From positions 1 to 8,123 of the forward strand of contig CANRHJ010000088.1 of NCBI GenBank assembly GCA_947630355.1: a stretch of 8,123 nucleotides of DNA, written 5' to 3'. The stretch is from Candidatus Gastranaerophilales bacterium (lineage in GTDB: Bacteria; Cyanobacteriota; Vampirovibrionia; Gastranaerophilales; Gastranaerophilaceae). Positions 1 through 7,065 of this stretch are shown one piece after another (position 1 is the stretch's first letter; the number at the start of each line of letters is the position of its first letter). A program made the translations under genes and the position numbers. Under the pieces are notes generated by a model. It was not told the DNA's origin, made no database searches, and was given only the letters and a program-made list of their open reading frames with translations.

Positions 1-1085
1 GCCAGAGTCTGCATTTGCTGCTTAATATGAGTTATTTCATTTTCAATATCTTTTGTTTCTTCTTCTGCTGTTTCTATTGATTTTAATTGATTTGTTAATT
101 CTTCATATGTGTTTAATACCGTTTCCAGACTATTGCCATATTTTCTCTTTATTTTTTCCAGCAGACTTAACCTTTCGCCGATACAATCTATTCTTTCATT
201 ATCTGTTTCTTTTGAATCAGAATAACTATTCATTTGAGATGCTATATCCTTTAAGGTTTCATAGGCATTTATAAACTCTTCTTCAGTTGATTTTAAGCTT
301 TCATCTGTTGATGTTAACTTGGACAAGCTGCTTTTTAAGTTGCTTAAACCGCTAAGTATATCACCTTCATCCCCATTTAATGCCCAATATATTGTATATG
401 AAAGCTCTTTTAATTTTTCGGCATTCGCCAATAGCTCAAGCTCTTTTTCCAGTTTTTCAATTTCTTCCGTATCTTCTATCTGCGCATCTTCTATCTCTTT
501 TACCTGATATTTTATAAAGTCTTCCTGCTCTTTCAGAACTTCATTTCTCTTCTTTTTTTCTTCCAGGCTTTTTATCAAATTATTGTATTTTTTATATTCG
601 GATTTATACTCTTCAACATTGTCTCTATGCGGTTTAAGTGCAAAATTATCCAGCAAAATTATATGATTTTTAGGCAAAATATAATTATAATTTTGATGCT
701 GGGTATGAATATCAAGAAGTGTTTCCCTGATTTCCCTTACAAACTCCTGTGTTACCATTATTCCGTTTATTCTGGAACGGTTTTGACCTTGCGTAATTTC
801 TCTTGAAATTATCAGCTCATCTCCGTTTATATCTATTCCGTTTTCTTCAAAAACCGTTTTGTTAAAATTTTCATCAATCCCGGTTATCAATTCAATATAA
901 GCACTATCTTGCCCGGTTTTTATAACCTCTTTACTGACCTTAGCACCAAAAACCGCATCTATGGCTCCGATAATTATACTTTTACCCGCACCTGTCTCAC
1001 CGGTAATAACATTAAATCCTTTATCAAATTCTATTGTTATTTCATCTATCAATATATAATTTCTTATCTTTACGGATTTTATCAT
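1..1085 (-). CDS. recN: DNA repair protein RecN, N-terminal two thirds (3' end beyond window)
   Basis: SMC-like ATPase that acts early in recombinational repair of double-strand breaks. The frame is open from the ATG at 1085 to the window edge, giving 361 codons of the usual roughly 550-570. The N-terminal head has the Walker A motif GETGAGKS at residues 29-36, followed by the RecN-typical stretch with SREITQGQNRSRING and then LLDIHTQHQNYNYI near the Q-loop region. After about residue 165 the sequence becomes a long Glu/Lys/Leu-rich coiled coil, as expected for the arm of RecN; the second half of the arm and the Walker B/signature head half lie outside the window. The ATG has the ribosome binding site GGAAGG seven bases upstream, inside the NAD kinase gene, whose stop codon ends one base before this start. 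This is the common nadK-recN pairing, and translation is probably coupled. Confidence 0.95.
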   Translation of the reverse strand, partial: MIKSVKIRNYILIDEITIEFDKGFNVITGETGAGKSIIIGAIDAVFGAKVSKEVIKTGQDSAYIELITGIDENFNKTVFEENGIDINGDELIISREITQGQNRSRINGIMVTQEFVREIRETLLDIHTQHQNYNYILPKNHIILLDNFALKPHRDNVEEYKSEYKKYNNLIKSLEEKKKRNEVLKEQEDFIKYQVKEIEDAQIEDTEEIEKLEKELELLANAEKLKELSYTIYWALNGDEGDILSGLSNLKSSLSKLTSTDESLKSTEEEFINAYETLKDIASQMNSYSDSKETDNERIDCIGERLSLLEKIKRKYGNSLETVLNTYEELTNQLKSIETAEEETKDIENEITHIKQQMQTL

Positions 1086-1086
1086 T

Positions 1087-1929
1087 TTAACCCTTCCAAG
1101 AAAGTCCCCAATGAAGTTTTTCTTTTAAAACCGAATAAAATGAATTTTTTTCAAGATTTAATAACACCAGTTTGGCACAGTTATTACTCTTTTTAATCTC
1201 AATTTCCTCATTAATCCCTATGTCAAAAGTTTCCTGTCCGTCGGCAGAAATTTTTAACAGCGGTTTATTGGGGCCTGATGTTACTTTTATTACTTCACTT
1301 GACGGTATCACTATGGGGCGGGCATTCATTGTATGAGGACATATAGGTACTATTACTATTGCATCCAGTATCGGAGCTAATATCGGGCCTCCGGCTGAAA
1401 GTGTGTATGCCGTTGAACCTGTGGGAGTTGAAACTATTATACCGTCAGCCAAATAATCGCACACTATATTATCGTTTATATGTACATACAATCTTGACGT
1501 CCTTGAAAATCCGTCGCCTTTTATTACTATATCATTTAATGCATTCATCTTACCGTTCATTGATGTGAGCATTATTCTGTTCTCAGTCTTAAACGAACCT
1601 CTTAATAAATAATCCGCAGCCTCTTCTATCTGTGTTGATTTTGCTTGCGATAAAAAACCTAATCTGCCCAGATTTATTCCCAATATCGGCACACCATACT
1701 CCGCATAATATCTCGCAGTCTTTAATATTGTTCCGTCTCCGCCAAGTACAAACGCAAATGTAATATCATTTTTATAATTGTCGGTCGTTATTATCTCTGA
1801 ATTGATATTCCTTATGCTCAGAACCTTTTGCAAGTTTTCCGCCGTACATCTTGCTTTTTCGTTGTCAAAATTATAGAAAATGCCCACTCGTTCCATATTT
1901 ATTTCATCGCCGTATATTGATTGAATCAC
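1087..1929 (-). CDS. nadK: NAD kinase
   Basis: Phosphorylates NAD+ at the 2' hydroxyl of its adenosine ribose to make NADP+ in the cytoplasm. The 280-residue length fits the family. Visible hallmarks are GGDGT at residues 63-67 (catalytic Asp65), the GINLGRLGFL stretch at 84-93, LND at 131-133 in place of the commoner LNE, and the conserved block from DGIIVSTPTGS to SAGGPI at 162-183. The start is a GTG at 1929, chosen because AAGAGGAA sits 6-8 bases upstream in the end of the preceding gene; an in-frame ATG at 1896 (residue 12) would still keep the family core but has no clear ribosome binding site. It lies 3 nt after the O-methyltransferase stop and 1 nt before recN. Isoleucine is encoded mainly by ATA here (about 25 of 33 by my hand count). 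Identity is firm; only the exact start is open. Confidence 0.95.
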   Translation of the reverse strand: MIQSIYGDEINMERVGIFYNFDNEKARCTAENLQKVLSIRNINSEIITTDNYKNDITFAFVLGGDGTILKTARYYAEYGVPILGINLGRLGFLSQAKSTQIEEAADYLLRGSFKTENRIMLTSMNGKMNALNDIVIKGDGFSRTSRLYVHINDNIVCDYLADGIIVSTPTGSTAYTLSAGGPILAPILDAIVIVPICPHTMNARPIVIPSSEVIKVTSGPNKPLLKISADGQETFDIGINEEIEIKKSNNCAKLVLLNLEKNSFYSVLKEKLHWGLSWKG

Positions 1930-1932
1930 TTT

Positions 1933-2490
1933 CTATTCCTCTTTCTTGTACGCCATTAAAAGCCCGTCGGGCAAATCCAATATTTCCGTTTGATAATTAC
2001 TGTTTGATTTTATGGCTTGTACAAACGGTTCCACTTTCTTTGCATGCGATTTTATATTATCGGCAAGTATTACCCCGCCTTTTTTTAACAATGGATCTAT
2101 TGCTTCATAAAACCTTTTATATTCTTCTTTGTTTGCATCAATAAATACCATATCAAATTCTTCATGCAGTTCTTCCCTTATTACATCATAAGCCTGTCCC
2201 TGCTTAAATGTAACTATTTCTTGTAATCCGCAATATTCTATATTATCTCTTGCTATACTCTGTCTTTTCTCCCAAAACTCTATTGTTGTCAGATGTCCGC
2301 CCGTCTCCTTTAATGCATCCGCTATCCATAACCCGGAATATCCGTTTGATGTACCAAGTTCCAATACATTCTTTGCACCTTTTATCTTTATAAGCATACT
2401 GATAAAATTTCCGGTCTGATGTGATATATTCCAATATTTATCGGACGTCTCTTCTAACTTCTCTAATAATACCGTAGTCTTAGTGTCCAT
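1933..2490 (-). CDS. Class I SAM-dependent O-methyltransferase, COMT/TrmR-like (family 3)
   Basis: A 185-residue methyltransferase with the full Rossmann core. SAM-binding motif I is VLELGTSNG at residues 42-50, the acidic motif II is TIEFW at 69-73, then FDMVFIDANK at 112-121 and GGVILADN at 138-145. Asp118, Asp144 and Asn145 match the three metal ligands of catechol/caffeoyl-CoA O-methyltransferases, so a divalent-metal O-methyl transfer is likely. Bacterial relatives include TrmR (YrrM), which methylates 5-hydroxyuridine in tRNA, as well as enzymes for small catechols; the sequence alone does not decide the substrate. At 185 residues it is shorter than TrmR (about 215) and lacks most of the usual N-terminal helical lid. 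The ATG overlaps the end of the upstream propeller gene by 11 nt and has GGAAAG five bases upstream. Its place before nadK and recN is suggestive of a housekeeping role, which is inference. Confidence 0.85.
   Translation of the reverse strand: MDTKTTVLLEKLEETSDKYWNISHQTGNFISMLIKIKGAKNVLELGTSNGYSGLWIADALKETGGHLTTIEFWEKRQSIARDNIEYCGLQEIVTFKQGQAYDVIREELHEEFDMVFIDANKEEYKRFYEAIDPLLKKGGVILADNIKSHAKKVEPFVQAIKSNSNYQTEILDLPDGLLMAYKKEE
1938..1942 (-). promoter_or_regulatory. Ribosome binding site supporting the GTG start of nadK
   Basis: AGAGG on the minus strand, 8 nt from the GTG at 1929 (6 nt if the following AA is counted). It overlaps the last codons of the O-methyltransferase gene, so translation of the two genes is likely coupled. 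The alternative ATG at 1896 has nothing comparable before it. Confidence 0.6.
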
Positions 2491-4093
2491 TTGTTCTTTC
2501 CAATATAGTTATCATATTTATATTTTCGCTTATGGGCTGCACCTGCATTGATTTGCTCTTTTCCATATCATATACGGCGTACTTATAATCTGACATATTG
2601 GTTATTACTGCCAGGTTTGAATCAGGCACGGGAGTTAAAGACTTCGCAAAACCTTCCATAGGCAATTTCTCTGTTTTTAATTCCTCATTCACTTCCGAAT
2701 ATGTATAAACAGAATTATTACCCGCACACAGTATGTATATATTATTATTTTTCTCGGCCATATCTACGGGCTTAGGGCCTATTGGTATATCTTTTATGCT
2801 TGTTGCATACATTTTCATATTTTTTATACCGTCTTCATCATATGGCTCATCATATTGTGTAACTATATCTTCACTTATTGATGAAGCATCCGCATTTTGT
2901 TCTTTTATTAATTCACTTTCCCGTTTTCGGTCTTTGCGGCTCTTTACCGTTTTAATATCCTGTAATAAATCATAATATACTACTCTTAATTGCGGTTTTG
3001 TTCTTGCTATCAAGTATATATTTTTATCTTTTAATATCATCTTGGTAATATTCGGATAATTTGTTATTAATTTATTTTCATATTCATTTTGCAAATCCAA
3101 TATATATATATTCGACGTTTTTAAATCGGTATAAGCAAGCTTAGTGCCGTCGGGAGATAACGACAATCGATGCGGCGATCCCGCCAATTGTATCTTTTCT
3201 TTTATACTGAATGTTTCTGTATCTATTATATACAATGATTCATCTGCCAAACTTGCGGCATATGCTTTTTTATTTATATCATCAACCGTTATTTCAGATA
3301 CTTCCGATGTTAAATCTATCTGCTTTACTATGTACTCTTCATTAACATCCACAACATCTATATTCTTTTTATCTTTTGTGGCTATTAATAAATATTTTCC
3401 GTTATTGACAGGCTTTACATCCTTCATTACTCCTGATGTTTTCAATGAATATAAAGGTTCCGTTACTGTCGGTGAATATATCTGTAAATACTCTGTCTGG
3501 AAATTATTTACAAAAAATAATTTATTCTTTAATTGTGAAGGTACATTGTACTGCCTTGTATTATTCACTTTTTTGCCAGAAGGCAGGGGAGCACTCTTTC
3601 TCCCGCTTACAAAAGCAGTCGTTTTTGCACTTCCTATCAACGGAATTTGAACATCTCCTATTATTCCCGCCAAGCTCTCGGGTAATACCAATCCGCGCGG
3701 CACCATTATATCTTGCGGTATTAAACCGGTTTTTATTTCACTCGGCAAATTCGGTATATTCCTTACGCTTATCGTATCTGCTCCGGTTCTTATTAATTTT
3801 AACAGCCCGAAATTATTATTAAATAAAACCATATCCGGCAGATTATCCATTGTTTGATTTTCCGGATATGTCTTTACTATCTTCAATTCTTCCGTTTCTT
3901 TCGGATATGAAGGATATATCGGTAAATACATTACATCATTGTTATACACTACAACACTGTCAAATCTGATTGTAGGCACCTTCTTGCGTGTTACCAAATA
4001 ATCTCTTACTTCTTTTGGTAACTGACTCGCTTGCGCATAACCGCAAAATATTGATAATATCAGTATACTTACTATTATTGACTTTATTTTCAT
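2480..4093 (-). CDS. Exported YncE-like beta-propeller protein with a unique N-terminal domain
   Basis: A 537-residue protein with a classical Sec signal peptide: basic MKIK, hydrophobic core at residues 5-18 and a likely cleavage after AQA (22/23). Cys17 does not sit in a proper lipobox, so I read it as a soluble secreted or periplasmic protein. Residues 23-185 form a domain I do not recognise. From about 190 to the end there are repeated strand patterns of the YncE/YVTN propeller type, for example YIIDTETFSIKEKI (288-301), HRLSLSPDGTKLAYTDL (308-324) and NIYILDLQ (328-335). A highly charged insertion at about 380-425 (KSRKDRKRESE, then DEPYDED) interrupts the blades and is probably an exposed loop. 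The ATG at 4093 has AGAGGG four bases upstream and lies 11 nt after dnaJ; the 3' end overlaps the methyltransferase start. Propellers of this type usually bind partners or ligands; no function can be assigned. Confidence 0.8.
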   Translation of the reverse strand: MKIKSIIVSILILSIFCGYAQASQLPKEVRDYLVTRKKVPTIRFDSVVVYNNDVMYLPIYPSYPKETEELKIVKTYPENQTMDNLPDMVLFNNNFGLLKLIRTGADTISVRNIPNLPSEIKTGLIPQDIMVPRGLVLPESLAGIIGDVQIPLIGSAKTTAFVSGRKSAPLPSGKKVNNTRQYNVPSQLKNKLFFVNNFQTEYLQIYSPTVTEPLYSLKTSGVMKDVKPVNNGKYLLIATKDKKNIDVVDVNEEYIVKQIDLTSEVSEITVDDINKKAYAASLADESLYIIDTETFSIKEKIQLAGSPHRLSLSPDGTKLAYTDLKTSNIYILDLQNEYENKLITNYPNITKMILKDKNIYLIARTKPQLRVVYYDLLQDIKTVKSRKDRKRESELIKEQNADASSISEDIVTQYDEPYDEDGIKNMKMYATSIKDIPIGPKPVDMAEKNNNIYILCAGNNSVYTYSEVNEELKTEKLPMEGFAKSLTPVPDSNLAVITNMSDYKYAVYDMEKSKSMQVQPISENINMITILERTNGH

Positions 4094-4104
4094 ACACCCT
4101 CTGT

Positions 4105-5235
4105 TTAATTATGAAGCACATTTTTCATTTTATCAATAAATTTTGATGCGGGCTTTTTTTTACATTGTATTTCATATAATTTTTTATATAATTCTTTTTC
4201 GTCTGCGGTAATATCTTTAGGCGTTTTTACCTTTACTACAAAATTATGATTACCGCGCTTGTTATTATTTCCCAAATAAGGAACACCTGCGCCTTTTATT
4301 TGTAATATCTTATCTTGCTCAACACCCGCAGGTATTGTTAATTCTTTCTTTCCGTCCAGTGTATTTACCTCTATGGTATCTCCCAATGCAGCTTGCGGGA
4401 ATGTTACTTCAACTGCCGAATATATATCAAATCCGTCTCGGGTAAATTCCTTATGCTCTTTTACGTATATAACAACAATTAAATCACCGTTCCTGCCGCC
4501 ATTTTTACCGCAATTTCCTTCCTGCGACAATCCTATTCTTGAACCGTTATTTACACCCGCCGGTATATTTATCGTTAATGTTCTTTCTTTCTCAATTCTT
4601 CCGTCACCCTTACACTTAGGACAAGGATTGGAATTTATTTTTCCGGTTCCGTTACAATTAGGACATGTGGTTATCTGTCTAAAACTTCCTAACGGCGTAT
4701 TTGTTACCTGTTGAATTCTTCCCGTTCCGCCGCAGGTTTTACATACTTCCGGTTTACTTCCTTTGCTTGCACCTGTTCCGCCGCATTCATCACAAGTTTC
4801 CAAATGACTTATTTTTACTTCTTTTTTTACTCCGAATGCCGCTTCTTCAAACTCTATTTCTATATTTAATCTTAAATCGGCTCCGTTTTGCGGTCCGTTA
4901 GGATTTGTTGTATGCTGCGAAAATCCAAATCCGCCCATACTTCCAAAAAAGCTTTCAAATATTTCATTTAAATCGCCAAAACCACCATCAAAAGGTCCTG
5001 ATGTGTTAAAGCCGGCATCTCTTAATCCGTCTTCTCCATATCTGTCATACGTTGCACGTTTGTTATCATCCATTAATGTCTCATAAGCACGGCCCAGTTC
5101 TTTAAACTTCTCTTCCGCATCCGGTGCCTTGTTTACATCAGGATGATACTGCCTCGCTTTCTTTCGAAATGCCGATTTTATTTCTTCCTTACTTGCGTTT
5201 CTGTCTATCCCTAATATCTCGTAATAATCACTCAT
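4105..5235 (-). CDS. dnaJ: Chaperone protein DnaJ (Hsp40, type I)
   Basis: Co-chaperone that delivers unfolded substrates to DnaK and stimulates its ATPase. The 376 residues show the complete type I layout: J domain at 1-70 with HPD at 31-33; Gly/Phe-rich linker at about 75-118 containing GGFGDLNEIFESFFG; four zinc-binding CxxCxGxG repeats starting at Cys148, 165, 191 and 205; and the C-terminal substrate-binding domains. The J-domain helix I-IV residues are well conserved (YYEILGIDRNAS, YDRYGEDGL). One oddity is in the second C-terminal domain, where the usual RGDLYV after GxGVP reads RGNHNF (327-332). The start ATG has only a weak GAGAG-like sequence far upstream, so it may depend on coupling with grpE, which ends 29 nt before. 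No dnaK lies next to it, unlike many bacteria. Identity is certain. Confidence 0.97.
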   Translation of the reverse strand: MSDYYEILGIDRNASKEEIKSAFRKKARQYHPDVNKAPDAEEKFKELGRAYETLMDDNKRATYDRYGEDGLRDAGFNTSGPFDGGFGDLNEIFESFFGSMGGFGFSQHTTNPNGPQNGADLRLNIEIEFEEAAFGVKKEVKISHLETCDECGGTGASKGSKPEVCKTCGGTGRIQQVTNTPLGSFRQITTCPNCNGTGKINSNPCPKCKGDGRIEKERTLTINIPAGVNNGSRIGLSQEGNCGKNGGRNGDLIVVIYVKEHKEFTRDGFDIYSAVEVTFPQAALGDTIEVNTLDGKKELTIPAGVEQDKILQIKGAGVPYLGNNNKRGNHNFVVKVKTPKDITADEKELYKKLYEIQCKKKPASKFIDKMKNVLHN

Positions 5236-5264
5236 TTTTCTTTATTCTCTCAACTTAAATCCAC

Positions 5265-5930
5265 TTATTTTACGGCAACATCAACCATAGCGGGCCTTAA
5301 TACCTTATCGCCCACTTTATACCCCTTTTGTAGTTCTTTTATTATTGTTTCTTCGGGATATTCCTCCGTTTGTGTTTGCATTACGGCTTCGTGTAAATTC
5401 GGATCAAACTTCTCTCCGATACTTTTTATTTGTTCCAAGCCCAATTTTGTTAATGAATCATTTAACTGTTTATTTAATATATAAAACGTCTCTTTCATTT
5501 TTTCAACGTTATCTATATTTTCTACTGACTCTATGGCTCTGTCAAAATTATCAACTACCTCTATCACTTTTTTTAAGCATTCTTGCGCTCCGAATTTTAA
5601 CAATGCTTCGCGCTCCTGCGCCTGACGCTTCCTGTAATTATCAAAATCCGCAGCTAACCTTATATATTGATTATTTAAATTTTCATATTCCGTCTTTAAC
5701 TTATCTAACTCGTTTCCTTCCGCTTTTTGTTCCGAAGATTTTACTTCCTCTTCACCGGAAATTCCTTGTTCTTCCTTGTTTTCTTCATTATTTTCTTCTT
5801 TATTTTCTTCTTCTGTCAGGTCTTTTATCTGTTCTTCTTTATTTTCATCCGCCATTGTTTTATTATTATCTCCCGTCTTTGTCATAAATGGATTATTTTT
5901 ATTCATTTTTTTCTCAAAAAAATTTTTCAT
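5265..5930 (-). CDS. grpE: Nucleotide exchange factor GrpE
   Basis: Releases ADP from DnaK in the Hsp70 cycle and acts as a dimer. The 221 residues contain the expected core: long coiled-coil helix at about 72-125 with RLAADFDNYRKR (91-102), DNFDRA (127-132), then KFDPNLHEAV (174-183) and the C-terminal beta-wing motif KGYKVGDKVLRPAMVDVA (202-219). Residues 27-72 are a very acidic, low-complexity tail built from ENKEE-like units, disordered by appearance and variable in GrpE generally. The first ATG (5930) is chosen because AAGAGG lies four bases upstream; Met9, Met16 and Met26 are possible internal alternatives and would still leave the core intact. It is the first gene of the minus-strand operon, right behind a consensus-like promoter, with dnaJ following after 29 nt. 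Confidence 0.96.
   Translation of the reverse strand: MKNFFEKKMNKNNPFMTKTGDNNKTMADENKEEQIKDLTEEENKEENNEENKEEQGISGEEEVKSSEQKAEGNELDKLKTEYENLNNQYIRLAADFDNYRKRQAQEREALLKFGAQECLKKVIEVVDNFDRAIESVENIDNVEKMKETFYILNKQLNDSLTKLGLEQIKSIGEKFDPNLHEAVMQTQTEEYPEETIIKELQKGYKVGDKVLRPAMVDVAVK
5776..5850 (-). repeat. Low-complexity repeat encoding the acidic ENKEE tail of GrpE
   Basis: On the plus strand this is a run of TTATTTTCTTC-like units (for example ending near 5798 and 5810, and again near 5840), read on the minus strand as repeated Glu-Asn-Lys-Glu-Glu. Such a run can change length by replication slippage without breaking the frame, since the units are multiples of three. It explains several spurious open frames on the plus strand. 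Confidence 0.5.
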
Positions 5931-5952
5931 CTTTCCTCTTCTTCCTATTAAA

Positions 5953-5980
5953 ATTATAATTTATCAAATTTAATTCTCAA
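5953..5980 (-). promoter_or_regulatory. Sigma70-type promoter of the grpE-recN operon
   Basis: On the minus strand, TTGAGA (5980-5975, five of six matches to the -35 consensus) is followed after 16 nt by a perfect TATAAT (5958-5953). Transcription would begin near 5946, leaving a leader of about 16 nt that holds the ribosome binding site of grpE (GGAAGAAGAGGAAAG). I see no CIRCE inverted repeat (TTAGCACTC-N9-GAGTGCTAA) and no other convincing operator in the spacer. The surrounding sequence is very AT-rich, which makes chance matches easier, but both boxes and their distance to the gene fit well. Confidence 0.6.
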
Positions 5981-6024
5981 TAGTTATTAATTTTTTCTTA
6001 ACTTTTCTTCCTCTTTTTTTCCGA

Positions 6025-6053
6025 TTGTGTATATTTTGAAAATTAGTTATTAT
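6025..6053 (+). promoter_or_regulatory. Possible sigma70-type promoter of the GNAT-like gene
   Basis: TTGTGT (6025-6030) and TATTAT (6048-6053, five of six matches to the -10 consensus) are 17 nt apart. Transcription would begin near 6060, giving a leader of only about 10 nt that just includes the ribosome binding site GGGAG. The -35 box is weak and the region is AT-rich, so this is tentative. Confidence 0.35.
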
Positions 6054-6059
6054 ATTTTT

Positions 6060-6064
6060 GGGAG
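6060..6064 (+). promoter_or_regulatory. Ribosome binding site fixing the start of the GNAT-like gene at 6070
   Basis: GGGAG followed by five bases (TTATT) and then ATG at 6070. An in-frame TTG at 6058 would put this ribosome binding site inside the coding region and has none of its own, so the ATG is preferred. Confidence 0.75.
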
Positions 6065-6069
6065 TTATT

Positions 6070-7065
6070 ATGGCAAAAATAAAAAAAATCGGCTTCGATA
6101 ATCTGATTAACATTAAAAAGTTAATGTCTGTTATATGCAGCGATAATATTTTGAATTACAGACGGATTTTTTTCTTTTCCGTTCCCGCGACCTTTTTTCA
6201 AAACCTTTTCTATAGCGTTCATCTTCGCAAATTAACGGAGACCTACGTCGTTTCGGATAACAACAATGTTTTAAGAGGGCTTATTAGCGTAAAAGCGCAG
6301 AAAGGCAATCCGTACAAATGGCAAATAAAACGGCTTTTCCTCGCAAATAACTCTTTTGAACAAGGAAAACAACTTATCGAATATATTATTGCCAAGTTCG
6401 GTGCCAGAGGTGTTGACACTTTTTATGTATCGGTTAATGATAATCAGGCGGAACTTATAGATTTATTTGTTAAGGGCTGCTCTTTCCGTTCGTGTTCCTC
6501 CGAATCTCTTTGGTATGTCTCTAATATTAATTTTATCTCCGACTCCGTTAATGAAAAAGATTTTAAACCCTTTAAAAATTCCGACTCAAAACGCTGCGCC
6601 GATTTCTTTAACGATAACATTATTTCTCATTATAAATATTCCCTTTCCAAAGAAAAAGAAGAGTTTAATGACTCTTTATTTCAGGGATTTAACTCGGATT
6701 CTAATTTCAAATATCTGTTTGAAGATGAACTTTCTCATTTATTAAAAGCTTTTATTGACATAAAAACTATGGATAACAAAAATTACTTTATTGATATTAT
6801 TATCGCTCCTCAATTTATTGACTCTTATCAATATGTCTTATCATTTGCTTTGAAAAAAATCCTTAAAAGGAATAAAAACTTTAAAGTTTATATTAAAAAC
6901 AGAAGGTATATCCAATCAGGCGATACCATCGAAGATTTCTTTAAAAATTACAGATTTGAACTCTTACAAAATAATGCAATTTTAGTAAAAGATTTCTTTA
7001 AAACGGTTAAAAACGAATCAACGAATATGAATAATGCCATAATTTTCAGCGGTTTTGAAGTTTAG
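6070..7065 (+). CDS. Uncharacterised protein, probably two GNAT-like acetyltransferase folds
   Basis: A cytoplasmic 331-residue protein without signal peptide or membrane segment. The first half reads like a GNAT N-acetyltransferase: strands VLRGLISVK (67-75) and KWQIKRLFL (83-91), then NNSFEQGKQLIEYI (93-106) where the acetyl-CoA loop and helix should be, then DTFYVSVND (116-124) and a helix with ELIDLFVKGCSFR (128-140). The second half seems to repeat this plan: NYFIDIIIAPQF (238-249), a helix (252-265), FKVYIKNRRY (271-280) and IEDFFKNYRFE (287-297). Neither half has a clean Q/RxxGxG/A loop, so catalytic activity is uncertain. Codon choice differs from the neighbours: by hand count Ile is ATT 18, ATC 7, ATA 6. 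It is transcribed away from grpE and its stop overlaps that of the radical SAM gene on the other strand. The fold call is by eye; I give it moderate weight. Confidence 0.75.
   Translation: MAKIKKIGFDNLINIKKLMSVICSDNILNYRRIFFFSVPATFFQNLFYSVHLRKLTETYVVSDNNNVLRGLISVKAQKGNPYKWQIKRLFLANNSFEQGKQLIEYIIAKFGARGVDTFYVSVNDNQAELIDLFVKGCSFRSCSSESLWYVSNINFISDSVNEKDFKPFKNSDSKRCADFFNDNIISHYKYSLSKEKEEFNDSLFQGFNSDSNFKYLFEDELSHLLKAFIDIKTMDNKNYFIDIIIAPQFIDSYQYVLSFALKKILKRNKNFKVYIKNRRYIQSGDTIEDFFKNYRFELLQNNAILVKDFFKTVKNESTNMNNAIIFSGFEV

Noticed and set aside
909..1196. Plus-strand open frame of 95 codons over the recN start and nadK end
   Set aside because: It is antisense to recN, whose Walker A motif and coupled start are clear.
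3144..3822. Two long plus-strand open frames (168 and 128 codons) opposite the propeller gene
   Set aside because: They are antisense shadows of a well-supported gene with signal peptide and propeller repeats; composition is Phe/Leu/Ser-rich as expected from reversed AT-rich codons and no ribosome binding site fits.
5345..5973. Plus-strand open frames up to 180 codons opposite grpE, some looking like membrane proteins
   Set aside because: They are the complement of the Glu/Lys-rich GrpE sequence, which reads as Phe/Leu/Ser-rich hydrophobic protein in reverse.
6058..6069. TTG start at 6058 for the GNAT-like gene
   Set aside because: It would include the ribosome binding site GGGAG within the coding region; the ATG at 6070 sits five bases behind that site.
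5931..6069. CIRCE or other heat-shock operator in the grpE upstream spacer
   Set aside because: No TTAGCACTC/GAGTGCTAA-type inverted repeat is present; only AT-rich imperfect symmetry such as ATTAAA...TTTAAT.
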